A stretch of DNA of 64,000 bases. Origin: Nocardioides marinus. Its GTDB lineage: Bacteria; Actinomycetota; Actinomycetes; Propionibacteriales; Nocardioidaceae. Shown here piece by piece: positions 45,930 to 53,950 of the stretch. How positions within the stretch are numbered: position 1 is the stretch's first letter; each line of letters opens with the position of its first letter. Position numbers and translations under genes: made by a program. The notes below the pieces were generated by a model, which was given only the letters and a program-made list of their open reading frames with translations, ran no database searches and was not told the DNA's origin. The DNA is taken from contig NZ_JACBZI010000001.1 of NCBI RefSeq assembly GCF_013408145.1, positions 2,432,001-2,496,000 of the forward strand. The letters are read 5' to 3'.

Positions 45930-46871
45930 CTAGCGGCCGGCCGGGGAGGCGCCCGACAGGTCCAGCGCCAGGCCGGTTTCGCGCTCGCACACCTCGAACA
46001 ACCGGCGTACGGCGCCGGCCGACCCGGGCCGCACCAGCGGCCGTCTGACGGGGCGGCCGGCCATCGCCAGCAGCGGGCCGTAGAGCGTGCCGCCCCGCAC
46101 CGCGGGGTCGGTGGCCGCCCGTAGCTGGCTCAGCGCACCGCGCGGGACGCTCATCCCGAACCAGCTCGACAGGCGGTCCCACAGCGGCCCCTGCCACCCG
46201 GCGCCACCGAGGGCGTGGGTGGTGGCCTGCAGGTCGGAGTTGGTCAGGCCGGGGTGTGCGGCGACCGCGATCGCATCGACCCCGGCGGCCTCGAACCGCT
46301 CCTGCAGCCCCACGGCGAGGTGACGCGCGGCGAGCTTGGTGTTGCCGTACATCTGCCACGGCTTGTAGCCACCGGCCATGTGCGGGTCGGCCGGGTCGAG
46401 GGCACGGCCCTGGTGCTGCGCGATGCTGCTCAACGTCACGACGCGCGCGCCGGGCGTGGCGACGACCAGGGGCGCGAGGAGGCACACCAACGACCAGTGG
46501 CCGAGCACGTTGGTGGCCAGCTGGGCGTCGAACCCGTCCTCGGTGGTGGCCTTCGGCGAAGCCATCACACCCGCGTTGAGCATCAGCACGTCGAGTCGGT
46601 CGTGCGCGGCCAGCACCTGCTCGGCGGCCCGGGCCACCGACGCCTGCGAGCCGAGGTCCAGCTCCACGACCTCGAGCGAGGCGGCCGGGTGCTGGGCGAG
46701 GATCCGCTCGCGGGCCGCACCGGCCTTGGCCTGGTCGCGGGCGGCCATCACGACGTGGGCGCCCGCGCCGGCCAGCGCCAGGGCCGACTCCAGGCCGAGA
46801 CCCCCGTTGGCTCCGGTCACCAGCGCGACCCGCCCGGACTGGTCGGGGATGTCGGCAGTGGTCCAGGACAC
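45930..46871 (-). CDS. Short-chain dehydrogenase/reductase
   Basis: A 313-residue SDR: cofactor loop ALVTGANGGLGLES, LNAGVMASP, catalytic LSSIAQHQG serine and MYGNTKLAARH (Y-x3-K), a retinol-dehydrogenase/WW-oxidoreductase-like subgroup. Substrate unknown. GAGGAG lies 6 bp before the GTG start. It sits 10 bp before the tetR gene on the same strand, so the pair may be an operon. It has no obvious role in biotin synthesis. Confidence 0.87.
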   Translation of the reverse strand: MSWTTADIPDQSGRVALVTGANGGLGLESALALAGAGAHVVMAARDQAKAGAARERILAQHPAASLEVVELDLGSQASVARAAEQVLAAHDRLDVLMLNAGVMASPKATTEDGFDAQLATNVLGHWSLVCLLAPLVVATPGARVVTLSSIAQHQGRALDPADPHMAGGYKPWQMYGNTKLAARHLAVGLQERFEAAGVDAIAVAAHPGLTNSDLQATTHALGGAGWQGPLWDRLSSWFGMSVPRGALSQLRAATDPAVRGGTLYGPLLAMAGRPVRRPLVRPGSAGAVRRLFEVCERETGLALDLSGASPAGR

Positions 46872-46895
46872 AGTGTCTCCTCGGGTGGTGGGACG

Positions 46896-46919
46896 GCACC
46901 CCGCACGCTAGCGGGGTGC
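46896..46919. promoter_or_regulatory. Inverted repeat enclosing a -10 hexamer
   Basis: GCACCCCGC (46896-46904) and GCGGGGTGC (46911-46919) flank TAGCGT read toward the reductase gene. A repressor bound here would cover that promoter. It is distinct from the BioQ-type box 23 bp further on. Confidence 0.45.
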
Positions 46920-46941
46920 GCCTAGGGTGACCGAGCCGTCC

Positions 46942-46954
46942 TGAACAGTGTTCA
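46942..46954. promoter_or_regulatory. BioQ-type operator before bioY
   Basis: TGAACAGTGTTCA, identical to the box between bioB and bioA. It lies just after a TAGGGT hexamer (46923-46928) and 58 bp before the bioY ATG, a position that would block transcription of the importer operon. Confidence 0.72.
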
Positions 46955-47012
46955 TGCCGTCCATGCCCGTTCGGAACGCGGCGACGCACCGGTCCACCGA
47001 GGAGAAGCCCCC

Positions 47013-47672
47013 ATGACTGCCGAGTCCACCGGCCAGCCCACCGCCGGCCAGCCCACCGCCGTACGGGCCGACGAGCCGACCCGACGCCCCCGCCTGGGCA
47101 CCACCGACCTCGCGCTGATCGCGTCCTTCGCGGCGCTGATCTCGGCGCTGGCCTACGTCGGCGCCATCCCGGTCGGCGGCGCGGGCGTGCCCATCACCCT
47201 GCAGACCTTCGGCGTGATGCTGGCCGGCTGCCTGCTCGGCCCGGTCCGCGGCTTCCTCGCGGTGCTGCTCTACCTCGCGCTCGGCGCCATCGGCCTGCCG
47301 GTCTTCGCCGAGCACACCTCGGGCCTGGGCACCTTCACCCAGCCCAGCGCCGGCTACCTGATTTCCTTCCCGGTCGCCGCCCTCGTGGCGGGCCTGCTGG
47401 TCACCTACCTCGCCGGTGAGCGCGGCAAGACCCGCGCGGCGGTGGTCTTCCTGTGCTCGATCGCCGGCAGCATCCTGGTCATCCACCCGGCCGGGATCGT
47501 CGGGCTGATGCTCACCCTGGACATGTCGGTGGCCGAGGCGTTCCGCATCGACGTCCTGTACTGGGTCGGCGACCTGCTGAAGACCACGATGGTCGCGCTG
47601 ATCGCCGCCGAGGTGCACCGCGCGTTCCCGCGGCTGCTGACCGCGCGCGCACCGCGCACCGCCAGCAGCTGA
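47013..47672 (+). CDS. bioY: Biotin transporter substrate-binding subunit
   Basis: The membrane S component of the ECF biotin importer. The 219 residues form about six membrane segments after a cytoplasmic Thr/Pro-rich start. Landmarks: VPITLQTFGVMLAGCLLGPVRG, LGAIGLPVFAEHTSG, and PSAGYLISFPVAAL. It leads bioY-bioM-bioN. Confidence 0.95.
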   Translation: MTAESTGQPTAGQPTAVRADEPTRRPRLGTTDLALIASFAALISALAYVGAIPVGGAGVPITLQTFGVMLAGCLLGPVRGFLAVLLYLALGAIGLPVFAEHTSGLGTFTQPSAGYLISFPVAALVAGLLVTYLAGERGKTRAAVVFLCSIAGSILVIHPAGIVGLMLTLDMSVAEAFRIDVLYWVGDLLKTTMVALIAAEVHRAFPRLLTARAPRTASS

Positions 47673-47674
47673 GC

Positions 47675-48406
47675 GTGCCCCTCCTCGAGCTCGACGGCGC
47701 GGGGGTCTCGGTCCCGGTTCCGGCCGGGTCGGAACCCCGCTCGGGGGCTACCGGCGAGAAGGCGCTGCTGCACCCGACCTCGCTGCGGCTGACCGAGCAA
47801 CGCATCGGCATCGTCGGTGCCAACGGGTCGGGCAAGTCCACGCTCGCCCGTCTCCTCAACGGGCTGGTCTCCCCCACCACCGGCCGGGTGCTGGTCGACG
47901 GGCTCGACGTGGGCCGCCGGGGTGCGGAGGTACGCCGGCGCGTGGGCTTCTGCTTCACCGACCCGGCCGCGCAGCTGGTCATGCCGACCTGCGTCGAGGA
48001 CGTCGAGCTGTCCCTGCGGCGCCTCGAACGGGACCCTGCCCGTCGCCGGGAGCGGGCCCTGGCGGTGCTGGCCGAGCACGGGCTCGCCGCCCAGGCGCAC
48101 CAGAGCGTCCACGACCTCTCCGGCGGCCAGCGCCAGCTCCTCGCGCTGGCCGGGGTGCTGGCCACCGACCCCGCCGTCGTGGTCGCCGACGAGCCCACCA
48201 CGCTGCTCGACCTCGCGAACTCCCGCCGCGTCGGCGACCTGCTCATGGCCCTGCCCCAGCAGCTGGTCCTGCTCACCCACGACCTCGACCTCGCCGCCCG
48301 CTGCGAGCGGGTGCTGGTCGTCTCGGGTGGCCGCGTGGTCGCCGACGCCGACGGGCCGGCGGGCGTGGCGGCGTACGTCGACGCCGTGGACCGGGGCCAG
48401 GCGTGA
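47675..48406 (+). CDS. bioM: Biotin transporter ATPase
   Basis: The energy-coupling ATPase of the ECF biotin importer, 243 residues. Walker A IVGANGSGKSTLARLLNG, Q-loop region FTDPAAQLVMPT, signature HDLSGGQRQLLALAGVL, Walker B VVVADEPTTLLDL, and switch LTHDLDLA. The GTG start is 2 bp after the bioY stop. A dedicated BioM makes this a group I ECF system rather than one using a shared module. Confidence 0.93.
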   Translation: MPLLELDGAGVSVPVPAGSEPRSGATGEKALLHPTSLRLTEQRIGIVGANGSGKSTLARLLNGLVSPTTGRVLVDGLDVGRRGAEVRRRVGFCFTDPAAQLVMPTCVEDVELSLRRLERDPARRRERALAVLAEHGLAAQAHQSVHDLSGGQRQLLALAGVLATDPAVVVADEPTTLLDLANSRRVGDLLMALPQQLVLLTHDLDLAARCERVLVVSGGRVVADADGPAGVAAYVDAVDRGQA

Positions 48407-49014
48407 GCTCGCCGCTGCTGGTGGGCGTCCACCAGCCCGGGGACTCCTGGCTGCACCGCTGCCCGACCGGGCCCAAGCTGCTCGGGCTGGCGGCGTTCAG
48501 CCTCACCGTGGTGCTGACCCGCTCAGCGGTGGCCGCACCGGTCTTCCTGGGGATCGCGCTGCTCGCGGCGGCCGTCGGCGGCGTACGCCTGGCGACCCTG
48601 GCCCGGGCGACCCGCGCGATCCTCGTGCTCGCGGTCGTCGCGGCCGGCCTGCAGTGGTGGATCGACGGCCCGGCCAAGGCCGTGGAGACCCTGGTCGACC
48701 TCGTGGCCCTGGCGCTGGCCGCCATCACCGTCAGTGCCACCACGCCGGTCAACGCCATGCTCGACACGCTGGTGCGGGCGGTGCGACCGCTCCGGCGCGT
48801 CGGCGTCGACCCCGAACGGGTCGCGTTGACGATCTCCTTGGCGATCGGCGCCCTGCCCGGCACGCTGGCGCTGGCCCTGGAGACCCGGGACGCCGCCCGG
48901 GCGCGGGGGCTGGGCCGGCACCCGCGGGTCTACCTCACGCCGTTCGTGGTGCGGGTCGTCGCCCGTGCCCACGAGCAGGGCGACGCGCTGGCCGCCCGGG
49001 GGCTCGGGGACTGA
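48403..49014 (+). CDS. bioN: Biotin transporter membrane-coupling subunit
   Basis: The T component of the ECF importer, 203 residues with four or five membrane segments. It starts with the CbiQ/BioN pattern HRCPTGPKLLGLAAFSL. A coupling motif, ALETRDAARARGLGRHP (the ARG type that docks to the ATPase), is near the C terminus. The GTG overlaps the bioM stop. Confidence 0.93.
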   Translation: MSSPLLVGVHQPGDSWLHRCPTGPKLLGLAAFSLTVVLTRSAVAAPVFLGIALLAAAVGGVRLATLARATRAILVLAVVAAGLQWWIDGPAKAVETLVDLVALALAAITVSATTPVNAMLDTLVRAVRPLRRVGVDPERVALTISLAIGALPGTLALALETRDAARARGLGRHPRVYLTPFVVRVVARAHEQGDALAARGLGD

Positions 49015-49033
49015 CGCCAGGGGCGGCTGCGGC

Positions 49034-49158
49034 GCGGTGGGCCCTCAACCGTTCCGGCTCGCCGGACGGCTCACCAGCCACCGCCGGCCGCCGGGCCCGA
49101 CCCGGGGGCGGTGGGTCCTCAACCGTCGGTGCGCCGCGGTCGGTCCACCACTCACCGC
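49034..49158. repeat. Paired 51-bp palindromes, family B, locus 2
   Basis: Units at 49034-49084 and 49108-49158, 74 bp apart. Both begin GCGGTGGG, run into CTCAACCG, and end CACCGC. The locus starts 20 bp after the bioN stop and the second unit touches the stop codon of the convergent amidase gene. Confidence 0.82.
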
Positions 49159-50565
49159 TCACCAGCCCGGCGGGCGCCGGTCGTGCCAGGGGGCGGCGGC
49201 CTCGACCTGGGCGGCCAGCGAGAGCAGCAGCGCGTCCTCGGCGGGCCGGGCGGCGAGCATGACCCCCACGGGCAGCCCGTCGGGGGTCTGGTGCAGCGGC
49301 AGCGAGACCGCCGGCATGCCGGTGACGTTCCACGCCGAGGTCCAGGGCGTGAAGGCCTTCTGCCCCTCGAAGTCCCGCTCGGGGTGCTCGTCGTCGCGCA
49401 GCGCGCCCACCGGCACCGGCGGGGTCGCCAGGGTCGGGGTCAGGACGGCGTCGTACGCCGCCAGCGACTCGAGCGCCCCGGCCGCGTGCCGTCGCATCGC
49501 GCCGATCGCCAGCCCGAACTCCGGCGCGCTCAGCGCGTGCCCGCGCTCCCCCAGCCACCTGGTCAGCGGCCGCAGCAGGTGCTCGCGGCCCGGCGGCGCC
49601 GGGGACAACGCGGTCAGCACGGCCCAGCACGTCTCGAAGACCGGCACCGCGTCGTGGCCCAGCGGCACCTCGATGTCCTCGACGGTGTGGCCGAGCGACT
49701 CCAGCAACCGCGAGGCGTCCTCCCAGGCCCGCCGCACCTCGGGGTGGACCTCGGCCTCGGCGATGACCGGCTCGACGAAGCGGGCGATCCGCAGCGGTCC
49801 GGGCTCGCGCTCGCAGGCGTCGAGGAACGGGCCGGCGGGCGGCGCGAAGTACGGGTCGCCCGGGCGTCGCCCGGCCAGCACGTCGAGCAGGGCGGCGGCG
49901 TCACGGACGGTCCGCGCGATCGGTCCGGCCGTGGCCAGGCCGACGGGGTCGCCGTACATCGGGGAGCCGCTGATCCGCCCGCGGGACGGCTTGAACCCCA
50001 CCAGGCCGCAGCACGATGCGGGGATGCGGATCGACCCACCGCCGTCGGAGCCCTGGGCGACGGGCACCAGCCCGGCGGCCACCGCGGCGGCGGCTCCACC
50101 CGAGGAGCCGCCGGCGGTGCGGGTGCGGTCCCACGGAGTGACGCTGGGCGGGCGGCCGTCGGGCTCGGTGTAGCAGGGCGACCCGAACTCCGGGGTCGCG
50201 GTCTTGCCCAGGCTCACCAGCCCGGCGGCCTCCATCGACAGCACCACGCCGTCGGAGACCTCGGGGACGAAGTCGTCGTAGGCGGCCGACCCGAAGGTGG
50301 TGCGGACCCCGGCGGTGAGGTTGAGGTCCTTGATCGCGGTGGGTACGCCGCGCAACGGACCCTCGCCCGGGGCCGGCCGGCCGGTCGGTGCGAGCGACCG
50401 GGCCCGCTCGCGGGCCAGGTCGGCCGTGACCGTCACGAAGGCGCCGACGTCGTCGAGGCGGTCGATGCGTTCGAGGTAGTGCTCGACAAGCTCGGCCGGC
50501 GACACCTCCCCGGCCGCGACCGCGGCGCCCTGCTCGAGTGCGGTCAGGTCGTGCAGCTCGGCCAT
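49159..50565 (-). CDS. Amidase-signature family hydrolase
   Basis: A 468-residue amidase. The Ser-cisSer-Lys triad is visible: the lysine in GVPTAIKDLNLTAG, the cis-serine and nucleophile in TRTAGGSSGGAAAAVAAG and GSDGGGSIRIPASCCGLVGFKPSRGRI. Relatives hydrolyse amides and some acyl-tRNA linkages; it lacks GatB/GatC neighbours, so it is not GatA by context. TAGCGT ends 7 bp before the ATG with no ribosome site, so it looks leaderless. Confidence 0.88.
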   Translation of the reverse strand: MAELHDLTALEQGAAVAAGEVSPAELVEHYLERIDRLDDVGAFVTVTADLARERARSLAPTGRPAPGEGPLRGVPTAIKDLNLTAGVRTTFGSAAYDDFVPEVSDGVVLSMEAAGLVSLGKTATPEFGSPCYTEPDGRPPSVTPWDRTRTAGGSSGGAAAAVAAGLVPVAQGSDGGGSIRIPASCCGLVGFKPSRGRISGSPMYGDPVGLATAGPIARTVRDAAALLDVLAGRRPGDPYFAPPAGPFLDACEREPGPLRIARFVEPVIAEAEVHPEVRRAWEDASRLLESLGHTVEDIEVPLGHDAVPVFETCWAVLTALSPAPPGREHLLRPLTRWLGERGHALSAPEFGLAIGAMRRHAAGALESLAAYDAVLTPTLATPPVPVGALRDDEHPERDFEGQKAFTPWTSAWNVTGMPAVSLPLHQTPDGLPVGVMLAARPAEDALLLSLAAQVEAAAPWHDRRPPGW

Positions 50566-50593
50566 GCCGGCGACGCTAGCCCACCCGTCCTGC

Positions 50594-50621
50594 CGAGCCG
50601 GCGTATTGATACGCCGGCTCG
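50594..50621. repeat. 28-bp palindrome, family A, copy 3
   Basis: A perfect copy: arms CGAGCCGGCGTAT and ATACGCCGGCTCG around TG. It starts 1 bp after the stop of the membrane protein gene on the minus strand and precedes the amidase promoter. Confidence 0.9.
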
Positions 50622-50622
50622 A

Positions 50623-51030
50623 TCAGCTGACGCCGGCGAAGGTGACCGCGACGCCCAGCCCGAAGACCAGCGCCCACAGCGGGACCGCCAGCAGCGGCAC
50701 CCACCAGGCGATCTTGCGCCGGACCAGGCGGACGACCGCCCACGTGCCCATCGCCAGCAGCGCCACCCAGGGCGCGACGACGGCCAGGCCGACGCCGAGC
50801 AGGATGATCCGGGTGCTGCACTCGGTGGTGCCCGTGCCGCAGGAGTCCGACGCCATGACCAGCATCAGGCCCGCGAACGACGACACCATCCCGGCCAGCG
50901 CCAGGACGATCAGCTCCACGGTGGTGGCAACGATGTCCCAGGTCCGGGGCTGCCCGGGCTCCGGGGACCCCGCGGGCTGCGGGGATCCGGCGGGCGGCAG
51001 GGGCCCCTGGGGCGCGGCGATCTCGCTCAC
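50623..51030 (-). CDS. Small membrane protein
   Basis: A 135-residue protein with a Pro/Gly-rich cytoplasmic start (VSEIAAPQGPLPPAGSPQPA) and three predicted membrane segments (IVATTVELIVLALAGMVSSF, IILLGVGLAVVAPWVALLAM, VPLLAVPLWALVFGLGVAVT). A Cys pair (DSCGTGTTEC) lies in the first outside loop. Family not recognised. TACATT ends 6 bp before the GTG start. Palindromes of family A lie on both sides. Confidence 0.7.
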   Translation of the reverse strand: MSEIAAPQGPLPPAGSPQPAGSPEPGQPRTWDIVATTVELIVLALAGMVSSFAGLMLVMASDSCGTGTTECSTRIILLGVGLAVVAPWVALLAMGTWAVVRLVRRKIAWWVPLLAVPLWALVFGLGVAVTFAGVS

Positions 51031-51058
51031 GCTCCCAATGTAGGGCCGGACCGGACGC

Positions 51059-51086
51059 CGAACCGGCGTATTGATACGCCGGCTCG
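51059..51086. repeat. 28-bp palindrome, family A, copy 4
   Basis: Arms CGAACCGGCGTAT and ATACGCCGGCTCG (one mismatch) around TG, 18 bp after the flavin reductase stop on the minus strand and 28 bp before the membrane protein start. Confidence 0.88.
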
Positions 51087-51104
51087 GCGGGAAGGAGCAG
51101 CAGG

Positions 51105-51650
51105 TCAGGCGGCGACGGGCGCGGGCTCGGCCTCGACGAGCAGGCGCAGCGCGTCGAGCAGGCGCTCCCGGACCTCGGGGTCGGTCAGCACGTCGACCTC
51201 GACGCCGGGCTGGGAGACCACGACCGACTCCACGACCCGGGCACCGGCGATCCCGGCGGAGCGCGCGGCGTCGGCGTGCGCCCACTTGCCGCCGTACGGC
51301 GTGGGGGTGGTGCCGATGACGCCGAAGGGCTTCCCGACGATGGCGCCGGCGCCGTAGGGGCGCGAGAGCCAGTCCAGCGCGTTGTTGAGGACCGCCGGCA
51401 TGGTGCCGTTGTACTCGGGCGTGACGGCGAGGACCCGGTCCGCCGAGGCGACGGCCTCGCGCAGCGCCAGCACCGCGGAGGCGGCGTCGTCGGTGTCGAT
51501 CTCCTCGTTGTAGAACGGCAGGTCACCCAGGCCGTCGACGAGGTGCAGCTCGACACCCTCCGGGGCCTGGTCGCGCAGCATCTCGGCCAGGCGACGGTTG
51601 ACGGAGTCGGCGCGCAGGCTGCCGACGAGGACGGCGACACGAGTGGTCAT
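51105..51650 (-). CDS. NADPH-dependent FMN reductase
   Basis: A 181-residue flavodoxin-fold reductase: VLVGSLRADSVNRRLAEML (phosphate loop), LPFYNEEID, and VTPEYNGTMPAVLNNALDWLSRP, the NADPH-dependent FMN reductase/azoreductase signature. GGAGGAGC lies upstream of the ATG. A perfect 20-bp palindrome separates it from a divergent TetR gene, which probably represses it; electrophile or quinone stress is a reasonable trigger but is inferred. Confidence 0.9.
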   Translation of the reverse strand: MTTRVAVLVGSLRADSVNRRLAEMLRDQAPEGVELHLVDGLGDLPFYNEEIDTDDAASAVLALREAVASADRVLAVTPEYNGTMPAVLNNALDWLSRPYGAGAIVGKPFGVIGTTPTPYGGKWAHADAARSAGIAGARVVESVVVSQPGVEVDVLTDPEVRERLLDALRLLVEAEPAPVAA

Positions 51651-51689
51651 GGAAAGCTCCTCCGGAGGGGTCAGGGACGATCGACGGCT

Positions 51690-51709
51690 AAACGGACCCG
51701 GGTCCGTTT
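51690..51709. promoter_or_regulatory. TetR-type operator palindrome
   Basis: AAACGGACCCGGGTCCGTTT is a perfect 20-bp palindrome in the 103-bp gap between the flavin reductase and the divergent tetR gene, typical of an autoregulated TetR operator. Confidence 0.8.
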
Positions 51710-51753
51710 TTATTCCCACCCCGCGCCCGAGCGTGCTGACTAGGCTGGCGCCC

Positions 51754-52350
51754 GTGCCCGACCCGCTCCTGCTCCCGATGGCCGACCAGCCCCCGGTCGA
51801 GCGAGCGGACGCCGCGCGCAACCGTGAGGCGCTGCTGTGCGCCGCGCGTCGGCTGGTCGAGGAGCGCGGCGTGGGCTGCGTGACGATGGAGGCGGTCGCC
51901 GCGGCGGCCGGCGTCGGGAAGGGCACCGTCTTCCGGCGGTTCGAGTCGCGCGAGGGGCTGATGGCCGCCGTCCTGGACTTCTCCGAGACCGCCTGGCAGG
52001 CCTCGGTCATCTCCGGTCCTCCCCCGCTGGGCCCCGGCGCCGATCCCTGGGACCGGCTGCTGGCCTTCGGCCGCTCGCGTCTGGAGACGACGCTCCTCCA
52101 CGCGGACCTGATCCGGGCCGCCGGGGCGACCGGCTCCCGTGCGGCCGGCGCCTACTCCTTCACCGCGCTGCACGTGCAGCACCTGCTCTCCGAGCTCGGG
52201 GTCGACGGCGACCTGCCGCTGCTGGCGACGGCCCTGCTGGCCCCCTTGGAGGTCCCGATCATCGAGCGCCAGCAGGCCGGCGGATTCCCCGTGGAGCGGC
52301 TGCTCACCGGCTGGGAGGACCTCGCCCGCCGGGTGACCGGTCGCCGCTGA
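51754..52350 (+). CDS. TetR-family regulator
   Basis: A 198-residue TetR protein: helix-turn-helix ALLCAARRLVEERGVGCVTMEAVAAAAGVGKGTVFRRFESREGLM, then a ligand domain. TAGGCT ends exactly 7 bp before the GTG at 51754, so it looks leaderless. It is divergent from the flavin reductase with a shared palindrome between them. Confidence 0.88.
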   Translation: MPDPLLLPMADQPPVERADAARNREALLCAARRLVEERGVGCVTMEAVAAAAGVGKGTVFRRFESREGLMAAVLDFSETAWQASVISGPPPLGPGADPWDRLLAFGRSRLETTLLHADLIRAAGATGSRAAGAYSFTALHVQHLLSELGVDGDLPLLATALLAPLEVPIIERQQAGGFPVERLLTGWEDLARRVTGRR

Positions 52351-52359
52351 GCCGTCGCC

Positions 52360-53889
52360 CTACGGGCCGGCGGTCGCCGGCGCGGGGCGGCCGACCTGGG
52401 CCAGCAGCAGCCGCAGCGCCGCCCACGCCACGCCCGTTGCGGCACCCGAGACGAGCAGCAGCCCGAGGTCGGGCGAGAAGAGCAGGATGTTGCGGATCGG
52501 GCTCCCGTAGAGCCCCGGGACCAGCACGAGCATCACCCAGGCCGCCACCCCGGTCGTCAGCAGCGGGAACCACAGGCTGAACCGCCCGGAGAACCCCTGG
52601 CGGCGCTTGCGGCGCAGCTGCTCCCGGTGCCGCCACGCCCACGCCATGCTCACCAGGTAGCCCAGCGGCAGGAGCACGAGCGAGACGAACAGCACCTGCT
52701 GGCCCCAGCGACGGCCGGGCCCGACGTACTCGCGCCCCAGCCCGGCGGCGGTGACCGCCTCCCGCAGTCGCGTGGTCTCGGCGAAGCCGGTGCCGCTGCC
52801 GGCGTTGACGAGCACCACCACGCCGCGCCGTCGGGCCGGCACCATCGTCGCCTGCGTCTCGACCCCCGGGCTGGTGCCGGTGTGCCACACGGTGTCGCGG
52901 TCCACGACCCACCCGAGGCCGTAGTACGGCGACGCCGGACCCGCCGAGCGCATCATCAGCGCCTTGTCCTCGGCGCTGAGCACGTCGTCACGGCCGTTCA
53001 TCAGCACCTGCAGGTAGCGGGCGACGTCGCGCGCGCTCGCGACCACCCCGCCCTGGGGCGCGGTGAGTCGCTGGGTCGGACGATCGGAGGGCATCGGCCG
53101 CTTGGTCCAGAACCACGGCCGGTGCCCCGTGACCATCTCGGGGTGGACCCGCCCGTCGGAGACGAAGCTGTCGGACATCTCGAGGGGGTCCAGGACGTGC
53201 TCGGTCACGTAGTCCTCGAAGGACTCCGCGCCGGCGACCTCCACGACCCGGCCGAGCAGCTGGTAGTTGGTGTTGGAGTACTCCCACTTCCCCGGCGCGT
53301 GCGCGGGGTCGACGTCGGCCAGGGCCGCCACCCGACGCGCCAGCTCGTCCTCCTCACCCTCCGCGTACGCGTGCGAGGCGTTGCCCTGGGCCGTCGACCA
53401 GCCGCTGGTGTGACTGAGCAGCTCCCGCAGCGTGACCGAGCCCGCCGTCGTGCCCCGGAAGGCGGGCAGGTGCTCGCCGAGCTCGTCGTCCAGGTCGAGT
53501 CGACCGGCCTCCTGGAGCTGCAGCACGGCGACGGCGGTGATGCTCTTGGAGATCGACCCCAGGACGAACGGCGAGTCCGCGGTCACCGGGTCGGACCCGC
53601 CCGCGCGGATCACCCCGCTCGCGCCGGTGACGACCTCGTCCCCCTCGACGACCGCCCAGGCCACGCCGGGCGCACCGGAGCCGGGCAGCTCGGCCGAGAC
53701 GGCATCCGCGACCGCGCGCTCCACCTCGTCCTGCCACCCGTCCTCGGCGGACAGGGCCGGCCCACCGGCCGCGTGGGCGGCACCGGGGGCCGCCGGACCG
53801 ACCAGCGGGGCCACCCCCAGAGAGATCAGGAGGGCCGCCAGGAGACCGGCGGGCACCCGGGCGTGGGCGAGGACGTGGGGAACGCGCAC
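52360..53889 (-). CDS. Membrane-bound beta-lactamase-fold serine hydrolase
   Basis: A 509-residue penicillin-binding/class C beta-lactamase relative. A signal sequence (VPAGLLAALLISLGVAPLVG and an AHAA site) is followed by the catalytic S-x-x-K in LGSISKSITAVAVLQL, YSNTNYQLLG (Y-x-N) and WHTGTSPG (H-x-G). After residue 400 it has three or four membrane segments. Probably an outside esterase, peptidase or carboxypeptidase anchored in the membrane; not evidence for antibiotic resistance. It ends 10 bp from the convergent tetR. Confidence 0.85.
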   Translation of the reverse strand: MRVPHVLAHARVPAGLLAALLISLGVAPLVGPAAPGAAHAAGGPALSAEDGWQDEVERAVADAVSAELPGSGAPGVAWAVVEGDEVVTGASGVIRAGGSDPVTADSPFVLGSISKSITAVAVLQLQEAGRLDLDDELGEHLPAFRGTTAGSVTLRELLSHTSGWSTAQGNASHAYAEGEEDELARRVAALADVDPAHAPGKWEYSNTNYQLLGRVVEVAGAESFEDYVTEHVLDPLEMSDSFVSDGRVHPEMVTGHRPWFWTKRPMPSDRPTQRLTAPQGGVVASARDVARYLQVLMNGRDDVLSAEDKALMMRSAGPASPYYGLGWVVDRDTVWHTGTSPGVETQATMVPARRRGVVVLVNAGSGTGFAETTRLREAVTAAGLGREYVGPGRRWGQQVLFVSLVLLPLGYLVSMAWAWRHREQLRRKRRQGFSGRFSLWFPLLTTGVAAWVMLVLVPGLYGSPIRNILLFSPDLGLLLVSGAATGVAWAALRLLLAQVGRPAPATAGP

Positions 53890-53950
53890 CCCTCCATCCT
53901 GACCTCACCCCGCCCCGCGCCGCAGGACTTCAGCGGCGTCGGCCGCCGCG

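Noticed and set aside
49159..50565. GatA of the tRNA amidotransferase
   Set aside because: No GatB or GatC nearby, and the substrate loops look like a general amidase. The nearby tRNA-Gln does not change this.
52360..53889. Beta-lactamase motifs as an antibiotic-resistance gene
   Set aside because: The membrane half and sequence fit the large serine-hydrolase group; nothing here points to lactam hydrolysis.
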